Shown here piece by piece: positions 34,608 through 46,700 of a stretch of DNA of 64,000 nt. The stretch covers positions 122,199,900 through 122,263,899 of the forward strand of contig CM077158.1 in NCBI GenBank assembly GCA_039583875.1, written 5' to 3'. The notes under the pieces are model-generated. The model worked only from the letters and a program-made list of their open reading frames with translations. It was not told the origin of the DNA and ran no database searches. The translations under genes and the position numbers were made by a program. Each line of letters begins with the position of its first letter. Position 1 is the stretch's first letter. Source of the DNA: Platanthera guangdongensis. Lineage: Eukaryota > Streptophyta > Magnoliopsida > Asparagales > Orchidaceae.

Positions 34608-34620
34608 GATGCAGGCCCAT

Positions 34621-36745
34621 GGTTTTGACGGATGAAGCTACACGCTCTTAGGTTTGATAATTAAATTAAATATGCAGCAAGCAATATTTATCTAAAATAA
34701 CACTAACGATGACAATTCAATATAGCAATGCACAACGCAAAGGGACGCTACCCCTTATAATGGTTAAACAATGGCTATTTGCCAATGTTCGCTCAAGAGA
34801 AAAGGACCTACCCGATCCGGACAATTAGCAATTCCAAATAAAATTATTCGCTAGCAAAATCACAAACCAAAACGAGAGGATCCAGACTAAAATAACGATT
34901 TAAAATAAAGTCCAAATCAATCCCAGAATTAATTAATATGAGGGTATACCAAATATCTTGAACTCAAGGGGAAATCAAGGGTGATGTACCCGATTTCTTC
35001 TAGTGCTCACGAGATCTACCCGGTATAAATTATACGAGAATATTCAGGAAAATAATGCTTGAAAATTCAGATTTTAATTAGCACAATTTCAATATAAATC
35101 TGTACTAAATACTAGCCTTCTAATTCCACCAATACCTCACAAATTTATAGAAGAAATCACACAAAGAGGTTTTTGTAAATCGTTACCCAATCCCAAGAAG
35201 TCCGTCCACAAGATGAGTGGAGGAATCGCACATGACGATGGTTGAGTTTCTATTTCCATGCAAACTCCTTGGATCAGCACCGAACGATGTAGACGCAAGT
35301 TGCTCTTCCTTTGCAATAACCTTTTGGAGTGAGAGAAATTTTGAGGGATTATAAATATGGAAAGTGGAGAGAGAAATGGTGGTGTAAAAACACAAAGGTT
35401 GACGGTGGTCGAGTTTGAGTGTTGGATGGGAAGAGGGGGCTCGGGTTGGGGGTGGAGGTTGTGGTCAAGTGGTGGAAGGGGATGAAAGTGGGTGGCGGCT
35501 AGCGAGGTGGCCGGCTAGGGTTTTGGGAGGGATGTGAGGCTCGGTTTTGGAAGGAGATAAGAAGAGGGGCTATTAGTGGAGAACTAGAGGAGGAGGAGGA
35601 GGAGGAGGAGGAGGAGGAGTGGTGGAGGCCGAGAGATAGGGGAGAAAAGAATGGCCGGTGGCCAAGAGGAAAGGGAAGAAGGAGGAGGGTCGAAATTTGC
35701 ATAAGGGGAAGAGGGAATGAGGGGGAAATTAAATCTTTGAATTAAGGTTTCAATTTTTCACTTATTCTCTACCAAATCCTCCATAAGCATGGATGTTTAT
35801 ATCCTACACAACTCAATCAATCCTCCATTCAAAATTCAAAATGAAAATATGATGGTTATAGGCACACATCATTACATGAAAAAAACAATACAATAATAAA
35901 ATGCATGAAATAAAATATTTTAAAATAAAATTGCTAAAATAATAAATTAATAAAATATATAATTATTATTATTTTATTTATAATTATATATTTTATTTAA
36001 TGGCGGCTGCGGACATCGAGCAAAAAACATGTAGCGGCGATGGCGTTGGCGAAGAAACGTCATGGTAGACATTCATCTTCGAGCTTGCAGCATCGATCGT
36101 CCCAATCCACGAACTCTCTATGACGGAGATCAACGGCTGCATCAGCATCATCGCCATCAGCAAAACTCGTAATTGGCACCCTTCCTCTTTTATTATTTGG
36201 CCGACATGCACTTGCATGTCTCTATGTCAAAATAATAAAACAAAAATTTTAGTTTTTGTTTGCTTATAGCAGGCAAAAATTCTCAGTTTTTCACAAAATT
36301 CAAAAAAATAAAATTCTGGAAATTCTCCATCATTTTATTAGTAAGAAATCAAAAAATATTTTATTTTTATTAAGTCATTATTTTTGTTAAGTCATTATAA
36401 ATTTTTTATTTTTGGTGTGCAAATAGCGGCCTAAATTTTTTTATTTTCCTACAAAAAAATCAAACTTTTTTTAATAATCACCATGTTATTTTCATCCAGA
36501 AAATAAAAAAAAATATTTTATTACTCTAGTTGCTAACCGGGAACAATTCCGTCTTTCCTAGAGTTTAGTGGGTCAGGTTCATTTTCATTGCATGTGCACA
36601 AGAATCGGATCGAGTTTTCTCTCCGGTTCTCACTGATATGGCCTATGACGTTCGCATTTCCCTTTTAGACTATTGGTATGATAATGCCATTGCTAAACAC
36701 ACCCCAGCCTTGCCTTCGTACCATAGGAATACTAACCGTCCCCAC
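34621..36745. other. Unassigned block, possible LTR fragment
   Basis: No convincing coding sequence. On the minus strand a TATA-like CCATATTTATAATCC lies near 35350-35365, followed by a CT-rich leader, and TAATTATCA near 34652 could be an LTR end, so part of it may be a minus-strand gypsy LTR of a family not otherwise present. About 35840-36000 is very AT-rich. 36000-36745 is unlike anything else in the window and is the target of E, possibly non-element DNA. Confidence 0.3.
35586..35619. repeat. AGG trinucleotide microsatellite
   Basis: About eleven AGG/GGA repeats. On the minus strand it makes a poly-Ser frame, which is a repeat artefact and not a gene. Confidence 0.9.
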
Positions 36746-36909
36746 TGTTGGAACACCCTATTACTAATTTGGGTCAGGATCACTATGTCTCTAGGAACCT
36801 TTGCTTGACCTCCTGTATAGCTTAATAGGTCAATTAGAATTGAGTGTAAGGGTTAGAAATCTAGGTTTGGAAGCTGCCCTGAAGACCAAGATTTTGTGTT
36901 TGGAGACTA

Positions 36910-37205
36910 AGTCTGATCGTCGAGCTCAGCACGACGTTTCGTCGAACTCCGATCGACGATCGTCTAGCTCAACTTCGACAGATCGTCGAACTCCATTCGA
37001 CGATCGCTGAGCTCAACTTCATTATATCGTCGAACTCCATTCGACGATCGGTGAGATCAGGTCGATGATTTGGACTCTGCTTTGGATCTCTATCTCTGAT
37101 CTCAGTTCGACGATCTGTGAGCTCAGATCGACGATATTTTGCTGCTGTATATTTCCAGATCGCTGAGCTCAGCTCGACGATATCAGAGCTCAGTTCGACA
37201 ATTTC
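36910..37205. repeat. U3 palindrome array, GATCGTCGAA type (E)
   Basis: Two clean hairpins with identical loop CTCCA: 36981-37005 (10-bp arms GATCGTCGAA/TTCGACGATC) and 37026-37048 (9-bp arms). Further TCGACGAT, GAGCTC and CGATCG words run on to 37205. Counterpart of 1684-1975. Confidence 0.88.
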
Positions 37206-37871
37206 AGATAACTTCCAGGATGTTTCTAAATTCAAATTCAAAATCAGTTAAGGAGTTATTCTGCAATTAATTCAGAGATTTCCTAGCCGTTTTCATTCAT
37301 TTCTGGACCAAGTTTTAAGGGACTTCTCAAGGAATATTTCTATGGACTTTCCTCTAGAAGAGATTTTGCATTTAAGGATGCAATTAATGCAGGCCAACGG
37401 CTACTTGATAGAGAATGTTACTCTATCCTGTACAAAAGAATAAAAGACAGAATTTTTAAAAAAAAACAGAAGACACAGAGAGAGACACACAGAACAGAGA
37501 TTTTACAGAGACACATTCAAAAATATTCTGTCAAAAAGAATTCTGAAGAACACTCATCCAAGGAGATCAAGCTTTCAAAAATCTTCAGATCTCTTTAGTT
37601 TTCAAAGTGTTCAAGGCCAATATTTTTCAAGACTCTAGTCATTCAACATTTCAGCTATTACTGAAATCATCCATTGCTGGAGTTCAATCTTTGAAGGCCT
37701 ATCACCCTCAGCAAAGCTTTTCTTCCTGAAGATCTCAAGGATTCAGGGGGAGCTTTGACCTCAACAATCCACTTAGTCTTCTCAGTTGTTTGAGAAAGAG
37801 AAGACTGTCATCACTCTCACCCCCCCCCCCCCTCTGTAAAGGGTTTCTCAAACTCCCTTCAAAAGTTTGAG

Positions 37872-37990
37872 CCTGGTTTTTGAGCACCTTATCAAAAGCT
37901 CATTGGTGGCAAGACACCTGATCAAAAAATCTAGCTTGGTTTTTGAGCACCTTATCACAAGCTCATTGGTGCCAGGACACCTGATCAACT
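37872..37990 (+). repeat. Two-copy U5 tandem repeat, about 60 bp (E)
   Basis: Two copies of a block starting GGTTTTTGAGCACCTTATCA and ending ACACCTGATCAA, each with a GAGC...GCTC pair. Also present in A. Confidence 0.8.
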
Positions 37991-38026
37991 CATCCTGCAG
38001 TGGATTCCTACCTAGGGTGGTAGAAG

Positions 38027-38057
38027 AGTGGATGTACCCAAGTTCTGGGGAACCACT
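38027..38057 (+). other. Conserved copia leader hairpin (E copy)
   Basis: Outer arms AGTGG/CCACT enclosing inner CCCA../..TGGG pairing, in the transcribed leader about 215 bp before the LTR end. Equivalents: A 832-862, B 2822-2850 and 13440-13469, C 17312-17339 and 25367-25394, D 28384-28414, F 49344 (interrupted). Confidence 0.75.
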
Positions 38058-38271
38058 ATATTTCCTTGTGTCTTCTGGTTTTGCTTGTGTTTATGTTTGT
38101 TTCTGGCCTTGATTTCTCTGTGATTAGCTTTTGTTTAACTTAGTGCTGTGATTAGTTTTATTCTGCTTCCCTGCTCACACTTATTACAACAACTGTTGTA
38201 AAAAGCTTCAAAGCACCATATACTCTATTCACCCCCCTCTAGAGTATATCAGATCTAACTGCTCTTTCAAT

Positions 38272-38283
38272 TGGTATCAAAGC
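38272..38283 (+). other. Primer-binding site of E
   Basis: TGGTATCAAAGC, one base from the initiator-Met complement, two bases after the LTR end. Confidence 0.88.
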
Positions 38284-38400
38284 GAGGTTGGTTAAACATA
38301 CCATACCTGATTGGTTGTACAGGCTAACACCTGAACCCAAAATCCCAAGTTAGATCTACTTCCTTTTGTATTTTATTATTAAATTTTGTTTTCACAAATC

Positions 38401-40476
38401 ATGGCCCAAAACAAAGATTATGCTAGCACCAGACCTCCAGTGTGCAATCTATCCAAGTTTGCACTTTGGAAAGCAAGGATTAGGCTGTACATGAATTCTA
38501 TTGACGAAGACATTTTTAACTCTGTTTTGACAGTGTGCCCAAGACCCCCAGAGAATTCCAGCACAAATGCTGTTCCACCTCCATCAGGAACAGATGCTGA
38601 TATCAAGAGATGGAAGGTAGCTGATGCCAAGGCTATGAACATCTTGGCCCAGACAATGTCAGATGACATATTTCAAAAGGTGGCTGAATGCTATTTAGCA
38701 AAGGAAATTTGGGACAAACTCTCAGAGATAGTCTCAGGCTCAGCTGATGAGAGAAAGGATAGGAGATCCCATCTCATCTCTCAATATGAGAATTTCAAAA
38801 AGGGAGAAACTGAGTCAGTGGGAGACATGTACAACAGGCTAAGTCTAATTGTCAGTGAACTCAGGACATTGGACAAAGAGATCTCTCTAACTTAACTTAA
38901 TGACAAGATCCTAATGTGCTTCCCTAGCACTTGGGATTCAAGAATCTGGCCAATTAAGGATGCCAGAATTCTGAATGAGATCACTACTGAAGCTCTATTG
39001 GGTAAGCTCAAATCTTAGGAGCTACTCATCAAGAATAGAGAGGAAGAACAGAAGGCTGCCTCATCAGCCACAAGAAGAGAGAAGACCATAGCCTTCAAGG
39101 CAACTGAAGATCTGCCTGAAGATAAAGCTACAGGCAATGATGAATTACTCAGTCTGCTGGCCAAAAGATTTTACAAAATGGCCAGAAAGGACTTCAGAAG
39201 AAGATCATACAAGGAGCAGGACAAGCCAAGGTATGACAAGTCCATTAGTATTAATAAAGACATTATTTGCTTTGGTTGCAGGAAACCAGGGCACATAGTT
39301 CCTGACTGTCCAGAGAACAAGAACAAGGACATAAGGGACAGGAAAGAAAGAAGAAAGGAGAAAGACTCCAAAAGGAATGACAATAGCAAACCTTCTTCAA
39401 GCAAAAACAAGCATACAAGAAAAGGGTTTGTTACCGAATCCTGGAGTGAGACTGAAGAGGAGTCAGAAGCCTCATCCAGCTCCAGTGATGATGAGGATGA
39501 TGCAGAAGAAAAGGAGTTCTGTATGATGGCAATCAATGCCTCACAGCACAATTCAGAGGAAGAGGAGTCAAAGTCAGACTCAGAGACTCAACCTGAAGAA
39601 GATCAGGTAATTGGTTCTTTTGATTTTAGTTCAGAGGATTTTAAATCTGAATTTAAAGCACTGTGTTTAGACCTGCTAAAATCTGAGAAAGAGATTATCT
39701 CTCTCAGAAATCAATTATCTGAACACAATACTTTAAAGTCAGAAAACCTCAAACTCTCTCAGGAGTTGGAGTGCTGTAGGGAACAGATAGCTTCACTGAA
39801 AAGTGAGCTCTCTGAGGCCAAGAAGCTTGAAGAATCCCTCAATGGGAGAAGCATCAAGCTGATGGACATCACAAGCACAGTGAACTCCAAATTCAACAGT
39901 ACACTGGGCTTGGGTGCTTCATCCAGCCAACCCATAGTTCTAACAACCCCAATTAAATTCATTTCTGATAAAGGAAAGGGAGTTGTAGAGGTTGCTAGGA
40001 AAAATTCTGATCTGCCTCAGAAAACCAAGTCCCAGCAGAAATCGTCGAACGGAGATCGACGATCGCCGAATGAAGATCGACGATCGCCGAACACAGCTCG
40101 ACGATCTCAGGCAAAATCGTCGAACGCAGATCAACGATCTCAGCCAAAGTCGTCGAACGCTGGTCGACGATCTCAAATACCTGACCTCAGCCATAGTCGA
40201 CCGTCGAACGGAGCTCGACGATCTGACCCTAGATCGTCGAACGCAGCTCAAAGATCGTCGAACAGAGGTCAGAGCTCTAGAAAATTTTTCAAAGGCAAAT
40301 CAAAATTGAATCCTAAGGGTCCCTCATCCCAAATCTTTAACCCTTATACTGAATGGATCATACCTCCAAGGAGATATCATCCTGAAGGATATAAGAGTCA
40401 ACCTGGGATGTCTTTCATTTCAGAATTTAGAGGTTATCAACCTAGGCACAAGGTAAACTGGGTCAAAAACAAATGA
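38401..40476 (+). pseudogene. gag: Copia gag of E with palindrome array in the coding sequence
   Basis: One frame of about 691 codons from ATG 38401 (MAQNKDYASTRPP) to TGA 40474-40476, with two internal stops (TAA 38893-38895, TAG 39016-39018). In order: N-terminal gag domain; CCHC knuckle CFGCRKPGHIVPDC near 39270-39315; lysine-rich linker; Ser/Glu acidic stretch; coiled coil (about 39600-39850); a repeat region of SSN(G/A)..RRS units at 40041-40265; a conserved tail ending VNWVKNK. The repeat region is built from the same hairpins as the LTR U3. TGCAGG follows the stop at 40488-40493. Confidence 0.88.
40041..40265 (+). repeat. TCGTCGA/TCGACGA hairpin array inside E gag
   Basis: About eight units of ATCGTCGA(A)C...TCGACGATC in roughly 225 bp. 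First unit 40041-40063 has 8-bp arms ATCGTCGA/TCGACGAT. Translated in the gag frame they give degenerate SSN..RRS repeats, and two other frames, one plus and one minus, are also open here. The nucleotide words match the LTR array of A and E. Confidence 0.88.
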
Positions 40477-43400
40477 ATTGTCTCATGTGCAGGTGAAGAC
40501 CTATCCAACCTCTAACCAGCAATGGTATTTGGATAGTGGGTGCTCTAAGCACATGACAGGGAACAAGGACAACCTCACATCCTTTAGAGCCAAGCTTTGA
40601 CCCAAAGTTATCTTTGGTGATTCAAACTTTGGACAAACTAAAGGATATGGTGCAGTCCAGATTGGATCAGTAACTTTCAAGAAGGTAGCTTATGTGGAAG
40701 GACTGAAGCACAACCTAATTAGCATCAGTCAGCTGTGTGATGAAGGCTACCAGGTGACCTTCAGCAAAGCCTTGTGCAAAATCAAGTCAGAGGACAACAC
40801 AACTGTGTTAATAGGTAAAAGGAAAGGTAACATCTATCTAGTAGATTTTCTTTCAACTGATGTAGATATCTGCTTGTTCAACTCTGTCTGTAGACCAAAT
40901 ATTTTGTGGCATAAGAGATTAGGACACCTAAACCTTAGAACTATTGCTAGGCTATCCAAGGACAACCTTGTTAGAGGACTACCTTCTGGCCCGTACAAGA
41001 AGGAAGGACTCTGTAGGGCTTGTCAATTAGGCAAGCAAACTAAAAACAGCTTTAAGTCACTTAATAAGAGTGATTCACCTAGGATACTGTATCTGTTACA
41101 CATGGATCTCTTTGGACCCATCACAGTACAAAGCCTAGGAGGGAAATCCTACACTTTAGTAGTTATAGATGACTTCTCTAGATTCACTTGGGTGTTCTTT
41201 CTAAGGAAGAAGTCTGATAACTTTAAGTGTCTGACAGAGTTTCTCAAATTTATACAGATTGAGTTCAATACTCGCATTGCCCTGATCAGAAGTGATCATG
41301 GGATAGAGTTTGATTCTCTTCTTATGCAAGAGTTCTGTCAGAGTGAAGGGATCAGGCATACTTTCTCAGCTCCTAGAACTTCTCAACAAAATGGGGTAGC
41401 TGAAAGGAAAAATAGAACCCTTATTGAATCTTCCACTACATTATTGACAGATGCTCATCTACCTCTATCCTTCTGGGCAGAGGCAGTGAACACCTCCAAC
41501 TATGTGCTGAACAGAAGTCTGATACATAAACTAAAGGGAAAGACTGCCTATGAATTACTCAAAGGGAAGAAACCTAAAGTTGACTATTTTAGGGTCTTTG
41601 GTTGTATTTGCTTCATTCACAATAATGACAAGAAATATTTAGCAAAATTTCAAGCCAAAGCTGATGAAGGAGTGTTTCTGGGATACTCCATGATCAGCAA
41701 GGCCAATAGGGTCTATAATAAATCATCTTTGAAAATTGAGGAATATGTTCACATTTCATTTGATGAAACTAACATGTCTTTCAAGGAGAAGAATTCTTCT
41801 ACCATAGAACCTTTGCAGGAACATTCTCTAGTGGAAGACTTGAACAAGTTACAGGTTACTCAAGAGGATGAAAGCAGTGAAGATGAAGGAAATGCTCAAC
41901 ACCTTGAAGAACAACTTGAAGAACTAGTTGTTGTACCACAAGAGGAAACAACAACACAGGTTGGTGAACAATCAACACCCCCTGTTGATTTAGTAACATC
42001 AAGAGACCATCCAATTTCCCAAATAATTTGAGAAATCTCAGCTGGTGTGCAAACCAGAAATCAGGTGAACCAAAACCTGTTGCACACCTGCTTCCTATCT
42101 CAAATTGAACCTCAGTCCATTCAAGATGCAGAGCAAGATCCACACTGGATCATTGCAATGAAAGAGGAGTTGCATCAATTTGAGAGGAACAAAGTATGGG
42201 AACTAGTTCCAAAGCTAAGGATCACTCCATTGTTTGAACAAAATGGGTATTCAGAAACAAACTGGATGATCAAGGAGTAATTATGAGGAACAAGGCAAGG
42301 CTAGTTGCTCAGGGATACTCTCAAGAAGAAGGAATCGACTACGACCAGACTTTTGCACCTGTTGCAAGATTAGAAGCCATCAGAATATTTCTAGCTTATG
42401 CAGCTCATAAAGGCTTCAAATTATATCAGATGGATGTCAAAAGTGCTTTCTTGAATGGAGACATCAAAGAGGAAGTTTATGTCAGACAACCTCCAGGTTT
42501 TATCTCTCCAACTTATCCTGATTATGTTTTTAGATTGAATAAAGCATTATATGGTCTCAAGAAAGCTCCTAGAGCATGTTATGAGACCCTATCATGCTTT
42601 CTCTTGGAAAATGGTTTTATAAGTGGTAGAGTAGACCAAACACTTTTCATTAGAACCCATAAGTTCCATACCCTACTAGTACAAATTTATGTAAATGATA
42701 TTATTTTTGGTTCTACTGACTCCAAATTGTGCAGAAGGTTTTCCAACCTAATGCATTCTAAATTTGAGATGAGTAGCATGGGTGAGCTATCCTTCTTCCT
42801 AGGATTGCAAGTCAAGCAACATGCTGAAGGCATCTTCATTTCTCAAACCAAGTATGCAAATGAACTGGTTAAGAAATTTGGTATGTCTGAGGCATCTTGT
42901 ATGAAAAACCCATGCCTACTAATGCTGTATTGGATGCTGATGAACATGGGAAACCTGTTGATCAGACAACATATAGAGCAATGATTGGCTCTTTACTATA
43001 TCTTACAGCTAGTAGACCAGATATAATGTTTGCTACATGTATATGTGCTAGGTTCCAAGTAAGCCCTAGAGAGTCACACCTAACTTTAGTAAAGAGGATT
43101 CTCAGGTATGTTAAAAGTTGTCCAAATCTAGGTCTCTGGTATCCAAAGGATTCAGCATTTGATTTAACTGTATTCTCTGATGCAGATTATGCTGGATGCA
43201 GAATTGATAGGAAAAGCACTAGTGGAACTTGTCAGTTCCTTGGTGACAGACTTGTCTCTTGGTTTTGTAAGAAACAAACATCTGTGTCAACTTCAACTGC
43301 TGAAGCTGAATATATGGCTGCAGGCAGTTGTTGTTCACAAATCTTGTGGATTCAAAACCAACTCCTAGACTATGGCTACAACTTAGAGAAGTCTAAAATC

Positions 43401-43622
43401 TTTTGTGATAACACAAGTGCTATTTCCATAGCTCAAAATCCAGTCCTCCATAGTAGGACAATACACATAGAGATTAGGCATCATTTCTTAAGAGATAATG
43501 TTGAAAAGAATAAAATTGAACTACACTATATCCCAACGGATTTACAAAGGGGAGATATTTTCACCAAGCCATTGGATGAAAAGAAACACACCTTCTTCCT
43601 AAATCAGTTAGAATGTTAGATT
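40477..43622 (+). pseudogene. pol: Copia pol of E: protease, integrase, RT (YVND), RNase H
   Basis: Protease WYLDSGCSKHMTG near 40510-40555; stop at 40598; integrase about 40900-41900 (HKRLGHL, CRACQLG; MDLFGP, VIDDFSRF, SDHGIEFDS); stop at 42029; frameshifts near 42220-42280; RT about 42283-42900; frame change near 42900; RNase H to 43622, where one base is missing in the final GMLD. At 42688-42699 the RT active site reads Y-V-N-D: the first catalytic Asp codon is AAT in place of GAT. Its pol frame is offset by one from gag. Confidence 0.9.
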
Positions 43623-43765
43623 GAGGAAGTCTTAAATAATATCCAAGATTTTGAAAGCTTAAAAATTGACCAAGAATAGGCAAACATTCTGATTTTTCTT
43701 AGTGTCTAGAATTTTTTTGATCTCTGAACTGCGCAGACAGAAACTAAAATAAGTCTTCTCCATTG
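43623..43765. other. Tail-to-tail junction of E and F
   Basis: Short non-coding stretch between the end of E RNase H (plus) and the end of F RNase H (minus). Neither a polypurine tract nor an LTR is found on either side. The breakpoint cannot be placed more exactly by eye. Confidence 0.7.
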
Positions 43766-46700
43766 ATCATTCCAAGCTGATTTATAAAGAATAAGTGATT
43801 TCTCTCATCCAGAGATTTGTTGAATATATCAGCTCTTTATAAATAAGTGTAGATATAGACAAGATTACTTTTGTTTTTGTTCACACACTCTCTAATAAAA
43901 TGATGTCTAATGTCTATATGCTTTGTCCTACTGTGATGGACTGGATTTTGTGCTATTGCTATAGCACTTGTGTTATCACAAAATAGAGTTGAATTATTTA
44001 AGTTGAGACCATAGTCTACTAATTGATTTTGAATCCACAGCATCTGGGAACAACAGCTGCCAGCTGCAATATACTCATCCTTACTAGTTAAGGTAGACAC
44101 AGATTACTGCTTCTTACAAAACTAGGATACCAACCTCATGCCAAGGAACTGACAAGTCCCTGAGGTGCTTTTCCTATCAACCCTGCATCCAGCAAAGTCA
44201 GTATCTGAAAATCCAGTTAAATCAAACTCTGACTCAGCTGGATACCATAGGCCTAGACTAGGACAACTCTTTATATATCTCAAAATCCTTTTTAAGAAAA
44301 CTAGATGAGATTCTTTTGGGTTTACTTGGAACCTGGCACAAAGGCATGTATCAAACATAATATCAGGCCTGCTTGCTGTAAGATATAGTAGGGACCCAAC
44401 AATGCCCCTATATAATTTCTGATCCACATGTTTCCCATGTGCATCAGAGTCAATCACATCATTTGTAGCCATAGGTGTTTTCTTTGCTGAAGCATCAACC
44501 TTCCCAAACTTCTTTATATGCTCTTTAGCATACTTAGCTTGAGATATGAAGATGTCATCAGGAAACTGCTTCACTTGGAGACCAAGGAATTACGAAAGCT
44601 CACCCATGATACTCATTTCAAATTTTGAATGCTTGAGGTCAGAGAACCTCTTGCATAATTTGGAATCAGTAACTCAAATATGATGTCATCCACATATATT
44701 TGCACTAACAATATTTTATCCTTATGATGTCTAGTGAAAAGTGTTCTATCTACAATGCCTCTAATGAATTTATGCTCTATCAAAAAGCTAGCTAGGGTCT
44801 CATACCAAGCTCTTGGAGCTTTCTTGAGACCATAAAGAGCTTTGTGCAATTTGAAAACATGATAAGGGTGAGTTGGAGAGACAAAACCTAGAGGTTGTTC
44901 AACATAAACCACTTCTTTAAGTACTCCATTGAGTAATGCACTATTCACATCCATCCGATACACCTTGAATTTTTTGTATGCTGCATAGGCTAGAAAAATT
45001 TTGATGGCCTCCAACCTTGCAAATGGTGCAAATGTTTGGTTATAGTCAATCCCTTCCTCTTTCCTATAACCTTGAGCAACAAGGCTAGCCTTGTTCCTCA
45101 CAATCACTCCTTGGGCATCCAGTTTGTTTTTGTATACCCATTTGGTTCCAATGACTAGATAGACTTGGGTTCTTGGAACCAAATCCCAAACTCTATATCT
45201 GTCAAATTGATTTAATTCCTCTTGCATTGTAATGATCCAGTGGGGATATTGCTCAGCATCATGGATGGATAGAGGTTCAACCTGAGAGAGAAAACAAGCA
45301 TGCATCACATCTTGATTGAGTTGATGCCTTGTCTGTACACCTATTGATATGTCTCCAATCACTTGAGATCTGGGGTGATCCCTAAGTGTGACTAAATCAG
45401 TGGGTGGAGTTGGTTGTGCAACAGCATCTTGGATTAATTCCTCTTGTGGAATTATGTTTGTTGTTGGGGGAAGTTCAATTCCTTCAATATTTTCATCTTC
45501 ACTCACTTCATTAACTTGTGGAGAAAGATGTGTTGGAACCGTTTGGGTAAGGTTTAGTTCATCCAATCTCTCATACAAGTGAGGTACCTGCAAAGGGCTA
45601 TTGATAGAAATCTCTTTATCCTTGCAAGACATGTTAGTTTCATTAAAAGAAACATGAATGGACACTTCAATTTTTAATGATGATTTATTAAAAACCCTAT
45701 AGGCTTTGCTTACTTTGGAATATCCTAGAAAAATTCCGTCTTCAGCCTTAGCCTCAAACTTTCTAATGTATATTTTGTTGTTGTTATGAATATAACAAAT
45801 ACATCCAAATACTTTTAAATAGTTGATTTTAGGTTTTTTCCCTTTAAGTAATTCATAGGGAGTCCTATTCTTTAGTTTATGAATTAAACTCCTGTTCAGG
45901 ACATAATTTGCTATGCTCACAGCCTCTGCCCAAAATGTTAGGGGCATGTAAGCATCTACAAGCAATGTACCTGCAGCTTCAATGAGTGTCCTATTTTTCC
46001 TTTCAGCTATCCCATTTTGTTGAGGAGTTCTAGGAGCTGAGAAGCAATGTATGATACCTTCCTTCTCACAAAACTCATGCATAAGAAGAGACTCAAACTC
46101 TGTGCCATGGTCACTTCTGATCAATGCAATATGAGTAGAGAACTCAATCTGTATGGTGCTGAGAAAATCTGTAAGAACCTTGAAGGTATCTGACTTAGAT
46201 CTCAGAAAGGATACCCAAGTGAACTTGGAGAAGTCATCCACAATGACTAAGATGTAGAATTTCCCTCCTAGGCTTTGTACATCAATGGGTCAAAAGAGAT
46301 ACATATGTAGCAAATACAAAATCCTAGGTGAATCACTTTTATTTACAGATTTAAAACTAGATTTGGTTTGCTTGCTTAGTTGACAAGCCCTGCAGAGACC
46401 TTCCTTCTTGTAGGGACCAGAAGATAGACCTCTAACAAGGTTGTCTTTAGATAGCCTATCAATGTTTTTCATATTAACATGACCTAGTCTTTTATGCCAT
46501 AAATCATTCTGGTTACTAATTAAGTTAAGTAAGCAGATATCAGAATTGGCAGATAGAAAATTAACTAAGTAAATATTTCCTTGTATATTTCCAATTAAAA
46601 CTGTTTGGTTTTCTTTATTAGCAATAGTACAAGAAAATGAATTGAAATGTACCGGATAACCTTCATCACATAACTTACTTATGGAGATGAGGTTATGCTT

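Larger units (their letters stand above)
28224..34620 (-). mobile_element. Copia element D, 5' truncated
   Basis: Minus-strand relative of C: 3' LTR (28224-30376), polypurine tract, broken pol, and the C-terminal end of gag. The N-terminal part of gag, the primer site and the 5' LTR are absent. The breakpoint is near 34610-34625, where homology to C gag stops and unrelated sequence starts. The left end lies in the gag of T, but T does not resume on the right, so a deletion or rearrangement has removed the other side. Confidence 0.85.
36746..38269 (+). repeat. 5' LTR of copia element E (1524 bp)
   Basis: TGTTGGAACACCC to CTTTCA. Palindrome array at 36910-37205, a CAAAAGAATAAAAGACAG block near 37434 as the weak TATA candidate, tandem duplication at 37872-37990, shared leader hairpin at 38027-38057, and CTATTCACCCCCCTCTAG near 38225. 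A C-run of about 13 lies at 37820. Confidence 0.9.
36746..43700 (+). mobile_element. Copia element E, 3' LTR missing
   Basis: Plus-strand element of the same LTR family as A: 5' LTR (36746-38269), primer site, gag, pol to the end of RNase H (about 43622), then short 3' sequence that runs into the inverted element F. No polypurine tract or 3' LTR is present. The right end is a breakpoint somewhere in 43623-43765. Several stops, frameshifts and a mutated RT active site show that it is dead. Confidence 0.88.

Noticed and set aside
35499..35702. Poly-Ser frame on the minus strand
   Set aside because: Translation of the AGG microsatellite.
36000..36230. Possible host exon (74-aa minus-strand frame)
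   Set aside because: Short, no recognisable domain, no splice or start context that I could support.
39940..40309. Minus-strand and second plus-strand frames opposite E gag
   Set aside because: The palindromic repeat makes several frames open; gag frame continuity and homology to F and A identify the real one.
40441..40493. GTAAACTGGG...TGTGCAGG as a confirmed intron in E
   Set aside because: It has GT and AG ends, but at about 40 bp it is too short for a typical plant intron and the donor is not shared by B or F; only the acceptor-like part is kept as a finding.
1..43622. Elements A and E as the two LTR ends of one element
   Set aside because: Same family but opposite orientation, each with its own primer site and gag start, so they are separate insertions.
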